A stretch of DNA of 38,019 bases, from positions 1 through 38,019 of the forward strand of contig CAIYHO010000305.1 of assembly GCA_903925955.1 (NCBI GenBank), in the 5' to 3' direction. This DNA is from an uncultured Chloroflexota bacterium (GTDB lineage: Bacteria; Chloroflexota; Limnocylindria; Limnocylindrales; CSP1-4). Position numbers and translations under genes: made by a program. Each line of letters starts with the position of its first letter. Within the stretch, counting starts at the first letter, position 1. The notes below the pieces were generated by a model. The model did not search any database. It was not told the DNA's origin and saw only the letters and a program-made list of their open reading frames with translations. Below are positions 1 to 7,372 of the stretch, piece after piece.

Positions 1-46
1 CGAGGCGCAGCGGCGTCCAGCGACGCGCAGCGGCAGACACCGGCGC

Positions 47-742
47 CTACGGGTTGGCGACGGTCACCTTGGTCATCGCCACCGGATTGGTGGGGGTCTC
101 GGCGTCAGCCGCTGCGGCGATCTTGTCAACGGCATCCATGCCGGACGTGACCTCGCCGATGATCTGGTACGTGTTGACTGATGCCAGCGCCGCCTGGGCG
201 CCGTCATCAAGCACGATGAAGAACTGCGAGTCCACGGAATTTGGCTGACTCGTGCGCGCCATGGCCACCGTGGCGCGGTGATACGGCTGCGTGACGGGCT
301 CGTCCTTGATCGTGTACGACGGGCCGCCACGCCCCATCATGCTTGCGTTGAGGTTTGGCGAGCGCCCGTACTGGCCATCGCCGCCCTGGATCACGAAGCC
401 CGGCACGACGCGATGGAAGACCACGCCGTCGTAGTAGCCGCACGACGCCAGCGCCACAAAGTTGCCCGCGGCGATGGGCGACCAGTCCGCGTGGATGGTG
501 ATGGCGATGGCGCCCTTGTCCGTCTGGAGGGTGACGGTGCGCGTCTGGCCCGCCGCGAGCGCTGCAGGCTGGCTTGTGGGGCAGCCCGAGACGTCCCCGG
601 GCGCAGCGGTGGCCGGCGCCGGCGTGGGCGCCTTGACGTCCGATACGGCCGCCGACGGTTTGGCCACGCCCGATGAGCAGGCGGCGATCAGGATCGGGAT
701 CGCCAAGATGGCGACCAGCCGTGTGGGTCGTGTGCGGGTCAT
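47..742 (-). CDS. Secreted lipoprotein cyclophilin-type peptidyl-prolyl isomerase
   Basis: Cis-trans prolyl isomerase of the cyclophilin family (EC 5.2.1.8), 231 aa, expected to fold proteins outside the membrane. Residues 9-22 form a hydrophobic signal ending in a lipobox (IAAC, Cys22). A Pro/Ala-rich linker runs to about residue 60, then the cyclophilin domain fills 65-230. Hallmarks seen are FHRVVPGFVIQGGD (109-122) with the catalytic Arg111, and SQFFI at 172-176. The start at 742 is chosen because it places the signal peptide at the N terminus. The reading frame stays open far upstream, but that stretch is antisense to the next gene. It is divergently transcribed from the NuoE-NuoF fusion. 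Function is clear from the motifs; its clients are unknown. Confidence 0.93.
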   Translation of the reverse strand: MTRTRPTRLVAILAIPILIAACSSGVAKPSAAVSDVKAPTPAPATAAPGDVSGCPTSQPAALAAGQTRTVTLQTDKGAIAITIHADWSPIAAGNFVALASCGYYDGVVFHRVVPGFVIQGGDGQYGRSPNLNASMMGRGGPSYTIKDEPVTQPYHRATVAMARTSQPNSVDSQFFIVLDDGAQAALASVNTYQIIGEVTSGMDAVDKIAAAADAETPTNPVAMTKVTVANP

Positions 743-919
743 GCGGCGGCCTCCAGCGCGAGGATCATGTCTGCGGGTCAGGTTCTGTCGCCCCGAAGAG
801 TACCGGCTCGCAGAAGAACGCCTCAGGCACGGGTCGGCGGCGTGCAGGCGTCGTCGAAGCCATCGGTGCGGCGTTGCGGTGTCTCGCGGCCGCCCGCTGC
901 CGTCGTACACTCGGAGGCA

Positions 920-2851
920 ATGGATCTGCGCATCGCCGACATCGTCCCGTCGCCAGCTGAGCGCGACGCCATCGACGGCTTCCTCACCCCGCTGATCGGC
1001 CCTGCCCGCGGCGGCTGGGACGGCGGTGCCTTCGATGTTGCCGTGGACGGGCGTGTTGCCCGCGGCGGCCACGACGGCCGTTCCAACCGCACGCTGCTGC
1101 TGCCGGTGTTCCATGCGGTGATGGACCGCGTGGGCTACATCAGCCCCGCAGCCCTCGCCCACATCTGCCGCCGCCTCACGGTGCCGCCGGCAGAGGCGTA
1201 CGGCGTCGCCAGCTTCTACGCCCTGTTTGTCACCAACCCGCAGCCCCGCGCCGTTGCCCACGTGTGTGACGACATGGCGTGCCGCCTGGCCGGTGCCGAG
1301 AAGGTCTGTGCGGACCTTGAGCGCGATCTGGGACCCGCTGGCCATCCGCCCGAGGGCGCCACCATGACCTGGCATCGCAGCCCGTGTCTGGGCCAGTGCG
1401 AGCGGGCGCCTGCGGCGCTTGTCACGGTTGCCGGCGAGACGCCCATCCGGACCTCGGACGGGCCAAACGACGCGGCCCGCATCGTGGAACGGCTGACGGA
1501 CGGTCTCCACGGTCAGGATGACCACGATCCGCTTGAGGGCCCGCTGGGCACCGCTCCCACGGACGAGCGCATGGCGATGCTGCGGCGGATCATCCCCCAG
1601 GCAGGCGGCCCTGGGCTGCGACTGCTGGCCCGAGTTGGCCGGATCGACCCCACCAGCCTCACGGACTATCTCGCCAACGACGGCTACCGTGCACTGCGGG
1701 CGGCCATCGAGATTGGCCCGGAGCGGGTGATCGAAGAGGTCATCACCGCCGAAGTCCTTGGCCGTGGCGGCGCCGCCTTCCCCGCCGGCCGCAAGTGGGC
1801 CTCCGCCCGCGCCACGCAGGCATGGCCAAAGAACATCGTCTGCAACGCGGACGAGGCGGAGCCCGGCACCTTCAAGGACCGGGCGATCCTTGAGGAAGAC
1901 CCGTTCTCCCTGGTGGAGGCGATGACCATCGCCGGGTTTGCCGTGGGCGCGGAGCTTGGCTTCGTGTACCTGCGCGGCGAGTACCCGCTGGCCGAGGCGC
2001 GTCTCCAGCACGCCATCGATGCAGCCCGAGAGCGCGGCCTGCTTGGCGCCGACGTCATGAGCGCGGGCTTCGCCTTCGACATCGAGATCCGCCGGGGTGG
2101 TGGCGCCTACGTGTGCGGTGAGGGCACCGCCATCTACGAGTCCATCGAGGGCAAGCGTGGCGAGCCCCGCAACAAGGCGGCCCGATCCACCACCGCCGGG
2201 CTCTTCCAGAAGCCCACCGTGCTCAACAACGTGGAGACGCTGGCCAACGTGCCCTCCATCATCCTTGAGGGCGGCACCGCCTACGCCAACCTGGGCACGA
2301 AGGGGTCGAAGGGCCACAAGCTCTTCAGCATCTCCGGGCACGTTGAGCGGCCAGGCGTCTACGAAGCCGAGTTTGGGATCACGCTGCGCGACCTGATTGA
2401 CCTTGCAGGCGGCATCGCCGGCGGCAAAGCCGTCAAGGCAATCAACCTTGGCGGTGCGGCGGGCGTCTTTGTGGGACCCGAGGCGCTCCACATGCCGCTC
2501 ACGTTTGAGCACGCCAAGGAGGCGGGTGCCACGCTGGGCGCCGGCGCCATCGTGGTGTTCGACGAGACCACGGACATCCTGGACATCCTGCGGCGCATTG
2601 CGGAGTTCTTCCGCGACGAGTCATGCGGGCAATGCGTCCCGTGCCGCGTTGGCACCGTTCGCCAGGAGGAGCTGCTTGCACGTCTCGCCGCCGGGCGGCC
2701 GCGCGGGTCCGTGGCGGACGAGATCGCCCTCCTCAACGACCTTGGCATCGCCATGCGTGACGCGTCCATCTGCGGCCTGGGCCAGACGGCAAACGACGCG
2801 CTGGCATCGGGTCTAAAACTCCATGGCGTGCTCGAGGGCGTTGGCGCATGA
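920..2851 (+). CDS. NuoE-NuoF fusion, NADH-binding diaphorase subunit (formate dehydrogenase beta type)
   Basis: A 643-aa fusion of a NuoE-like [2Fe-2S] thioredoxin-fold domain (about 50-190) and a NuoF-like NADH/FMN/[4Fe-4S] domain (about 215-640). Cluster ligands of the first domain are C116, C121, C156 and C160. The second has the GRGGAAFP NADH/FMN motif (281-288), NADEAEPGTFKDR, a [4Fe-4S] CGQCVPC motif near 569-575 and a fourth Cys in SICGLG near 617. Such fusions serve as the NAD(H) module of soluble formate dehydrogenases (FdsB type) and bidirectional hydrogenases (HoxF type). The start at 920 follows GGAGG at 913-917, which is unusually close; a -10-like TACACT at 906-911 could make the transcript almost leaderless. 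The upstream reading to 767 does not resemble the family. Its stop overlaps the next start (ATGA), indicating translational coupling. Confidence 0.93.
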   Translation: MDLRIADIVPSPAERDAIDGFLTPLIGPARGGWDGGAFDVAVDGRVARGGHDGRSNRTLLLPVFHAVMDRVGYISPAALAHICRRLTVPPAEAYGVASFYALFVTNPQPRAVAHVCDDMACRLAGAEKVCADLERDLGPAGHPPEGATMTWHRSPCLGQCERAPAALVTVAGETPIRTSDGPNDAARIVERLTDGLHGQDDHDPLEGPLGTAPTDERMAMLRRIIPQAGGPGLRLLARVGRIDPTSLTDYLANDGYRALRAAIEIGPERVIEEVITAEVLGRGGAAFPAGRKWASARATQAWPKNIVCNADEAEPGTFKDRAILEEDPFSLVEAMTIAGFAVGAELGFVYLRGEYPLAEARLQHAIDAARERGLLGADVMSAGFAFDIEIRRGGGAYVCGEGTAIYESIEGKRGEPRNKAARSTTAGLFQKPTVLNNVETLANVPSIILEGGTAYANLGTKGSKGHKLFSISGHVERPGVYEAEFGITLRDLIDLAGGIAGGKAVKAINLGGAAGVFVGPEALHMPLTFEHAKEAGATLGAGAIVVFDETTDILDILRRIAEFFRDESCGQCVPCRVGTVRQEELLARLAAGRPRGSVADEIALLNDLGIAMRDASICGLGQTANDALASGLKLHGVLEGVGA

Positions 2852-3918
2852 GCGACGAGGCGGCCGTGGGCGCCCACGAAGTGGAGCAGCACGAGACCTG
2901 GATTGGCCCTGATCCGCTGATCTACACCACATCGCCCGCACGCTCGCCCAAGATCCCCGGACCTCCCGGACGACGCGCGCCGGAGCTGCTGGAGATGACC
3001 ATCGACGGCGTCCCCGTCATGGTCCCCAAAGGCTCGAGCATTCTCGCGGCCTGCCGGGCCCAGGGCATCGACATCCCCACGCTCTGCCATGGCGAGACCG
3101 TGGAGCCAGAGGGCGTCTGTCGGCTGTGCGTCGTGGACAGCGGCGGCAAGGTGCTCACGCCGTCGTGCTCGGCCAAGGTGAGCCAGGGCATGAACGTCAA
3201 CACCGAGAACGAGCGGGTCCGCCACTCGCGCAAGCTTGTGCTGGAGCTGCTGGCCTCCTCAGTGGACGTGGACCTTGCGGGGCCTGCCCTGCCGGACCAG
3301 ACCATCGCCACCTACATGGCGCGCTACGGGGCCGATCCCGAGCGGTTTGGGCCTCGGGGCGGGGCTGCTGCCGCCAACGAGCGCGACGAACGCCACGCCG
3401 GCCACCACCACATCACCGATGGCTCTACCGCAGAGACGGTGGCCCAGCCGGTCAAGATTGACAACGACCTCTACATCCGCGACTACAGCAAGTGCATCCT
3501 CTGCTACAAGTGCGTTGAGGCGTGCGGTGTGGACGCGCAGAACTCGTTTGCCATCTCGGTGGCCGGGCGCGGGTTTGACGCGCGGATCTCCACCGAGTTC
3601 AACGTGGGGCTGCCCGAGTCCGCGTGCGTCTACTGCGGCAACTGCATCAATGTCTGCCCCACGGGCGCCCTGATGTTCAAGTCCGAGTTTGACCTGCGGG
3701 AGGCCGGCGAATGGCGACCCGAGGAGCAGAAGGTCACCAACACCATCTGCCCGTACTGCGGTGTTGGCTGCACGCTGCAGCTCCACGTGCAGGACAACAG
3801 CATCGTGAAGGTGCTCTCGCCGGCCGGGTCCGAAGTCACCAGCGGCAACCTCTGCGTGAAGGGCCGCTTCGGGTTTGACTTCGTCCAAGTGCGCCCCAAG
3901 GGCCAGCGCGAGGGCTGA
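2848..3918 (+). CDS. Iron-sulfur protein resembling the N-terminal third of formate dehydrogenase alpha subunit
   Basis: A 356-aa electron-transfer protein with the modules of an FdhA/NuoG N terminus. A plant-type [2Fe-2S] domain uses C80, C91, C94 and C107. Two [4Fe-4S] ferredoxin motifs lie at C216-C226 and C260-C270. The molybdopterin-oxidoreductase Fe4S4 motif follows (C301, C304, C308, C336, then KGRFGF). The protein stops just after this last motif, where a full alpha subunit would continue for about 550 residues of molybdopterin domain. No such domain follows in any frame. The His-Cys cluster (H-x3-C-x2-C-x5-C), usual after the [2Fe-2S] domain, is absent at 130-160. It is coupled to the NuoE-NuoF gene by an ATGA overlap. 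Split FdhA genes occur in some bacteria, so the catalytic subunit may be encoded elsewhere; alternatively this is a remnant. Confidence 0.85.
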   Translation: MSDEAAVGAHEVEQHETWIGPDPLIYTTSPARSPKIPGPPGRRAPELLEMTIDGVPVMVPKGSSILAACRAQGIDIPTLCHGETVEPEGVCRLCVVDSGGKVLTPSCSAKVSQGMNVNTENERVRHSRKLVLELLASSVDVDLAGPALPDQTIATYMARYGADPERFGPRGGAAAANERDERHAGHHHITDGSTAETVAQPVKIDNDLYIRDYSKCILCYKCVEACGVDAQNSFAISVAGRGFDARISTEFNVGLPESACVYCGNCINVCPTGALMFKSEFDLREAGEWRPEEQKVTNTICPYCGVGCTLQLHVQDNSIVKVLSPAGSEVTSGNLCVKGRFGFDFVQVRPKGQREG

Positions 3919-3938
3919 CGCTCCTGGCGGGTCTCGGG

Positions 3939-4024
3939 CCGCGCGCCGCGCCGTGCCTGCGCTGCGGCTAGCGCGCCTGCGTTGCGGCTCATCCCGTCCG
4001 CGCGCCGCGCCGTGCCTGCGCTGC
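3939..4024. repeat. 27-bp perfect direct repeat, two copies
   Basis: The same 27 bases occur at 3939-3965 and 3998-4024, 59 bp apart, beginning CCGCGCGCCGCG and ending TGCCTGCGCTGC. Shorter degenerate versions of the TGCGCTGCGGCT part lie between and after them, giving an imperfect tandem array. Confidence 0.85.
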
Positions 4025-4042
4025 TCCCCGTCCTGCGCCGCC

Positions 4043-4103
4043 GGCTCACCCCGTGGGTCATCGCGCGCAGACGGGACCCAGTTGGCTCACCGCGCGGGTC
4101 ATC
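4043..4103. repeat. 20-bp gapped direct repeat GGCTCACC-N4-GGGTCATC, two copies
   Basis: Copies at 4043-4062 and 4084-4103, 41 bp apart. The two 8-bp blocks are identical in both copies and only the 4-bp spacer differs. The GGCTCACC block returns in the palindromes just downstream. Confidence 0.8.
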
Positions 4104-4145
4104 CGTGCTGGAGGACCCCCTGGCACCGTGTCTCGTGCATCGCCT

Positions 4146-4191
4146 GGCTCATGGCGTGAGCCCGGGATCTGGAAGGCTCACCGGGTGAGCC
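4146..4191. repeat. Two palindromes built on GGCTCA
   Basis: GGCTCA-N5-TGAGCC at 4146-4162 and GGCTCACC-G-GGTGAGCC at 4175-4191. The second has perfect 8-bp arms around one base. Either could form a short hairpin or a dimer binding site. Neither is followed by a T run. Confidence 0.75.
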
Positions 4192-4229
4192 GCCGGCCGG
4201 CGGGGATGGCGCCCAGCTCGCGTCGGTCA

Positions 4230-4418
4230 ATCACCGCTCGTGATAATCGCCACCCAATTGGCTCGCTGGCGCGATGGCGGACGTGCGCGCGTTGAAGATG
4301 ACGCGCACACGATCACAAGCGGTGATATTCGGGACGAGATAGGCGCCTCGGTGACGCGATCAGCGGGGACACCGACCCGACGGCGCAGAACTACATGCGA
4401 TTTATCACGAGCGGTGAT
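4230..4418. repeat. Three copies of a 15-bp palindrome ATCAC-N5-GTGAT
   Basis: Copies at 4230-4244, 4312-4326 and 4404-4418. Read in one orientation they are ATCACGAGCGGTGAT (first copy, minus strand), ATCACAAGCGGTGAT (second, plus) and ATCACGAGCGGTGAT (third, plus). One central base varies. Starts are 82 and 92 bp apart. The perfect ATCAC/GTGAT arms look like an operator for a dimeric regulator, but I do not recognise the regulator. Confidence 0.8.
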
Positions 4419-4436
4419 CAGACGACATGGTGTGGC

Positions 4437-4471
4437 CGGCCGCCGATGGCCAGCGACGGCCGCCGATGGCC
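4437..4471. repeat. 15-bp direct repeat, two copies with 20-bp period
   Basis: CGGCCGCCGATGGCC occurs at 4437-4451 and 4457-4471, separated by 5 bp. It lies just beyond the 3' end of the minus-strand membrane protein gene. Confidence 0.8.
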
Positions 4472-4480
4472 GACGGCGCG

Positions 4481-5008
4481 TCAGACGGCGCAGGCCGCTC
4501 CGCGTGAGATCTGGCGCGACCGCCACACGACGGTCCCGGCCAGCAGCGCCAGCGATACCGCGCCAAGCACGGGCTGGATAGGGGCCCACACGGACATCGC
4601 CCCGCTTGCACCAAGCAGGAGCAGCGCGATCTTGTTGCAGACCGGGCAGCCGATAGCGAGGAAGGCACCGAAGCCGCCGATCGTGCCCAGAAGCGACGTT
4701 CGGCTGTCGTCTCGTGCCGCCGGCGTAGCGCGGGCTGGCCCAAGCGTCACCAACTGGATCGGCGTGGTTGCCACGGCCGGAGCCGCGCTATAGGTGGCGC
4801 CCAGGAACCCCATCAGTGGCGCCGACACCAGCCAGATGACGATGGCGAAGGCCTCAGGCGGAACCGATCGGCCAAACACAGGATTGGGGATGATCGCCGC
4901 CACCAGCCCATAGGCAACCAGGGACAGCGCCGCCCAGCCCAGCACGTGCAGCCGGAACCGGGCAGTCACCCAGACCGGGCACGCGAGCGACAAGGCGCCC
5001 AACCGCAT
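4481..5008 (-). CDS. Membrane protein with CPVC motif, thiol/sulfur operon
   Basis: A 175-aa protein with about five hydrophobic segments (roughly 22-40, 52-72, 107-118, 127-140, 146-162). A Cys-Pro-Val-Cys motif (C121-C124, in GCPVCNK) sits at a membrane boundary. Paired cysteines of this spacing suggest thiol-disulfide or metal chemistry at the membrane, but I do not recognise a named family. Its ATG (5006-5008) shares its A with the TGA of the upstream rhodanese gene (TGATG), so the two are almost certainly co-translated. An open frame extends further upstream inside the rhodanese gene, but those residues look like an out-of-frame reading. A role in sulfur or thiol handling is inferred only from its partners. 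Confidence 0.75.
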   Translation of the reverse strand: MRLGALSLACPVWVTARFRLHVLGWAALSLVAYGLVAAIIPNPVFGRSVPPEAFAIVIWLVSAPLMGFLGATYSAAPAVATTPIQLVTLGPARATPAARDDSRTSLLGTIGGFGAFLAIGCPVCNKIALLLLGASGAMSVWAPIQPVLGAVSLALLAGTVVWRSRQISRGAACAV

Positions 5009-5538
5009 CAGCGCGAGACCTGGATGATCTGCCGCCCACTCGCGGACCAGGCGTTCATGCCGCCGTCGAGGTTCTCGATGTTGGTGTAGCCCAGGTCCAG
5101 CAGCGTCTGCGAGGCGATGGCGCTCTCGTTGCCCGAGCGGCAGTACACAACGATGGGCGCGGTCTTGTCGGCCGGCAGCTCGGCCGCGCGGGCTGTCAGG
5201 TCCGTGTACGGGATGTACAAGTCGGTGCCCTTGATCTCGCCGATGTACGGGGTCTTCACGTTGAGCAGCGTGAAATCCTGGTCCACCTTGATCTTGCCGG
5301 CGAGGACATCGGGCGAGATGTTCACCCACGAACCGCCCTTGCCCTGGACAGTGGTCCCGTCGCTGCTCCCCCACAGGTTGGGCAGGACAGTCGCGGCGAA
5401 GCCACCCACGACCACGATGACGACAACCGCGACGATGCCGATGAGCCAGTTGCGCGACGAGCCCCGGGCCACCTGCGTGGCGGGTTGGGCGGTCTGCGGG
5501 CCGCGGGCGTAGCCCTTGCGGCTGTTCTTGCCTGCCAT
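5008..5538 (-). CDS. Membrane-anchored rhodanese-domain protein
   Basis: A 176-aa protein with an N-terminal cytoplasmic tail, one transmembrane anchor (31-52) and a rhodanese-like domain (about 70-175) predicted to be extracytoplasmic. The active-site loop is CRSGNES with Cys133, the residue that carries the persulfide in sulfurtransferases. The domain ends in the typical NLDGGMNAW segment (156-164). The loop fits single-domain rhodaneses that move sulfane sulfur between thiols. It lies 5 bp downstream of the OsmC-like gene and overlaps the membrane protein gene, so the three form one operon. The actual sulfur donor and acceptor cannot be read from the sequence. Confidence 0.9.
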   Translation of the reverse strand: MAGKNSRKGYARGPQTAQPATQVARGSSRNWLIGIVAVVVIVVVGGFAATVLPNLWGSSDGTTVQGKGGSWVNISPDVLAGKIKVDQDFTLLNVKTPYIGEIKGTDLYIPYTDLTARAAELPADKTAPIVVYCRSGNESAIASQTLLDLGYTNIENLDGGMNAWSASGRQIIQVSR

Positions 5539-5543
5539 GTCGA

Positions 5544-6041
5544 TCAGCCTTCCGTCGTCGGCGTCAGCGGGTTGAGGTGGGGGCCCATCACCACCACCTC
5601 GCCCGTCGTCTCAACACCGGTGGCGGTGTCTGTGACGCGGTAGCCGTGGTGGGTCTCGGTGATCCCGCTTGCAAGCGTTGAGCCCACAGAGCAGTACTTC
5701 GTGGCGGACAGCTCCACGGCCCTCGCCACGGCAGCCGGGTCCAGCCCAGCGCCGGCAACAACATGGATCACGTCGATGCGCGTGAACGCGTTGGGGTGTT
5801 CGGCCATCTGCGCGCTCTCGGCGTCAACCGAGTACGAGGCCACGTCCTGGCGCTTCTTGCGCAGGATGGAGATCACGTCAAACGCCGTGCAGCCGGCCAG
5901 CGCCAGCAGCAGGAGGTCCGCCGGGCGGCCGCCCGTGTTGCCGACGCCGTCGTCAAGGACGATCGTGTGCCCGCTGTTAGTGGTGCCGACGAAGCGGAGG
6001 CCCTCACCGTCGAGGGTGACCTTCGCAATCCTGCTGCCCAT
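5544..6041 (-). CDS. OsmC/YhfA-family thiol-dependent protein
   Basis: A 165-aa OsmC-family protein. Members are homodimers with two catalytic cysteines, either reducing organic peroxides or (YhfA type) of unknown thiol function. The two cysteines are visible: C51 in the LAGCTAFDVISIL helix and C117 in KYCSVGSTL. The GCTAFDVISILRKKRQ form, without the charged residues typical of Ohr, favours the OsmC/YhfA subgroup. It is the first gene of a three-gene minus-strand operon with a rhodanese and a CPVC membrane protein. A promoter overlapped by an inverted repeat lies about 65-100 bp upstream, so expression is probably regulated. Confidence 0.88.
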   Translation of the reverse strand: MGSRIAKVTLDGEGLRFVGTTNSGHTIVLDDGVGNTGGRPADLLLLALAGCTAFDVISILRKKRQDVASYSVDAESAQMAEHPNAFTRIDVIHVVAGAGLDPAAVARAVELSATKYCSVGSTLASGITETHHGYRVTDTATGVETTGEVVVMGPHLNPLTPTTEG

Positions 6042-6106
6042 GGCGTCTCCGACTGGCCGGTCCGACCGGTGCGACCGACGCGACCCGCGCGTCGTGGTTC
6101 GCCATC

Positions 6107-6139
6107 AAGATACGCCTTACTTGCGTGATTGCGCAAGTA
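6107..6139 (-). promoter_or_regulatory. Promoter of the OsmC-rhodanese operon with overlapping inverted repeat
   Basis: On the minus strand TTGCGC (6136-6131), an 18-bp spacer and TATCTT (6112-6107) form a sigma70-like promoter. An 8-bp inverted repeat TACTTGCG-N6-CGCAAGTA (6118-6125 and 6132-6139) covers the -35 box and most of the spacer, the position expected for a repressor of the ArsR type or similar. It could also act as a weak terminator for the aminotransferase gene ending at 6175, but it has no T tract. Confidence 0.55.
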
Positions 6140-6174
6140 GTGGAATGGGCCCAGCAGGCCAGCCTGCGAAGAAG

Positions 6175-7299
6175 CTAGCGAGCGGTCCCCGCCGTCGCCG
6201 CCAGCGCCGCATCGATTGCCGCGAGGCCATCGCGTAGCTCGTCCGGTCCTGGCCAGCCGTAGCCCAGGCGGAAGTGCTCGCGGGGCTGCTCAAACCAGTG
6301 GCCCGGCCCAACGATGGTGCCGTGCTCCTCAAAGAGCACGTTGTAGAACGCGTCCACATCCACACGAGACGACGCCCGGATCCGCGGGAAGCCCACCACG
6401 CCACCGCGGGGCGCCACCCACTCAAGGTGCTCGTGGCCGTCCATCCAGCGTGCCGTGGTGGCGAAGGCGGCGTCAATCCGCCCAAGGATCGACGGCAGCC
6501 AGACCGCACGGCGGCGGAGGGCCGCAAGCGCAATCGTCTCGTCCACTAGGGACCCAGAGATCAGCACCTGCTCCTTGGCCGCAAGCAGCCGCGCCCCAAA
6601 CTCGACATCGCGGGTCACCGCCCAGCCAATCCGGATCCCCGGCAGCCCGTACGTCTTTGAGAGCGAACTCACCGACACCACCGACGGGCTGAGCGACGCT
6701 GCCACCGGCAACGGCCCGTCAAACGTCATCTCGCGATACGTCTCGTCCACCAGCAGGCGCGCGCCCCGCCGCTCAACCAGGTCAATCACCGCCTGCAGCG
6801 TGGGCAGGTCCAGCGTGGAGCCCGTGGGGTTGTGCGGCGTGGTGAGGCTGACAAGCTTTGTCCGCGGCGTCATCAGCGCGGCAATCCGGTCCGGATCCAC
6901 GGCCCAGCCCTCGTCGTGGCTGAGCTCCAGGAAGGACACGGACGCGCCGATGGCACGCGGCGTCTCAACGTTGGTGGCGTAGTTGGGACGCGCCACAACG
7001 ATGTGGTCCCCGGGCTCCAGCAGCGAGGTATGGAGCAGGAACAGCGCGGCCACGGCACCCGGCGTGACCATGACGTCATCGGCAACAACGCCCGGCGCGT
7101 CCGCGGCAATCGCCTCGCGCAGTTCCGGCAGCCCCAGATGGTCGCCGTACTGGAGGACGAGCCCGCCAAGATCCGCGGCAATAACCACGTCGGCCAGGGA
7201 GGCGTCAGTGACCGAGCTCTCCGCCAGGTTGCACCGGATGCGCCCGTAGCCAAGCTGTTCGGGCGATTCCGCCTCAATCGGCATCCGCCGGTACCGCAT
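6175..7299 (-). CDS. PLP-dependent class I/II aminotransferase
   Basis: A 374-aa fold-type I pyridoxal-phosphate enzyme. Seen are the HNPTG segment with Asn157, VDETYRE with Asp185 (pairs with the pyridine nitrogen), SLSKTYGLPGIRIGW with the Schiff-base Lys215, and a C-terminal Arg in HFRLGYG for the substrate carboxylate. Length fits aspartate-aminotransferase-like enzymes; the substrate is not evident. The start at 7299 is preceded by GGAGG at a 5-bp spacing; an upstream in-frame ATG at 7383 would overlap the divergent methyltransferase gene. It is divergent from the homocysteine methyltransferase with 73 bp between starts, so a link to methionine or sulfur amino acids is possible but unproven. 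Confidence 0.9.
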   Translation of the reverse strand: MRYRRMPIEAESPEQLGYGRIRCNLAESSVTDASLADVVIAADLGGLVLQYGDHLGLPELREAIAADAPGVVADDVMVTPGAVAALFLLHTSLLEPGDHIVVARPNYATNVETPRAIGASVSFLELSHDEGWAVDPDRIAALMTPRTKLVSLTTPHNPTGSTLDLPTLQAVIDLVERRGARLLVDETYREMTFDGPLPVAASLSPSVVSVSSLSKTYGLPGIRIGWAVTRDVEFGARLLAAKEQVLISGSLVDETIALAALRRRAVWLPSILGRIDAAFATTARWMDGHEHLEWVAPRGGVVGFPRIRASSRVDVDAFYNVLFEEHGTIVGPGHWFEQPREHFRLGYGWPGPDELRDGLAAIDAALAATAGTAR

Positions 7300-7372
7300 G
7301 TGATCCTCCGTTGTCGGGCTGACTGCGCCGCAAGGGTACCCGCGCCGGCGGCCGAGGTGGCACGATGCGCCC

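Larger units (their letters stand above)
3919..4480. other. Repeat-dense gene-free region between convergent gene ends
   Basis: No reading frame here looks like a protein. The stretch lies between the 3' ends of two convergent genes, where promoters are not expected, yet it holds at least five families of short direct and inverted repeats, listed separately. It could be a decayed segment, an unannotated RNA gene or a site of protein binding. I see no transposase, no terminal inverted repeats and no clear rho-independent terminator. Confidence 0.7.

Noticed and set aside
743-2512. Minus-strand frame extending the cyclophilin upstream to about 820 residues
   Set aside because: The extension is antisense to the well-supported NuoE-NuoF gene and the signal peptide would be internal.
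920-3918. Diaphorase of a bidirectional hydrogenase (HoxFU)
   Set aside because: The second protein carries a molybdopterin-oxidoreductase Fe4S4 motif absent from HoxU, and no hydrogenase gene is in the window.
3919-4300. Frameshifted remainder of a formate dehydrogenase catalytic domain
   Set aside because: None of the three plus-strand frames after 3918 shows molybdopterin-domain motifs; the region is repeat-derived.
3919-4480. CRISPR array
   Set aside because: Repeats are of different families with irregular spacing and no cas gene is present.
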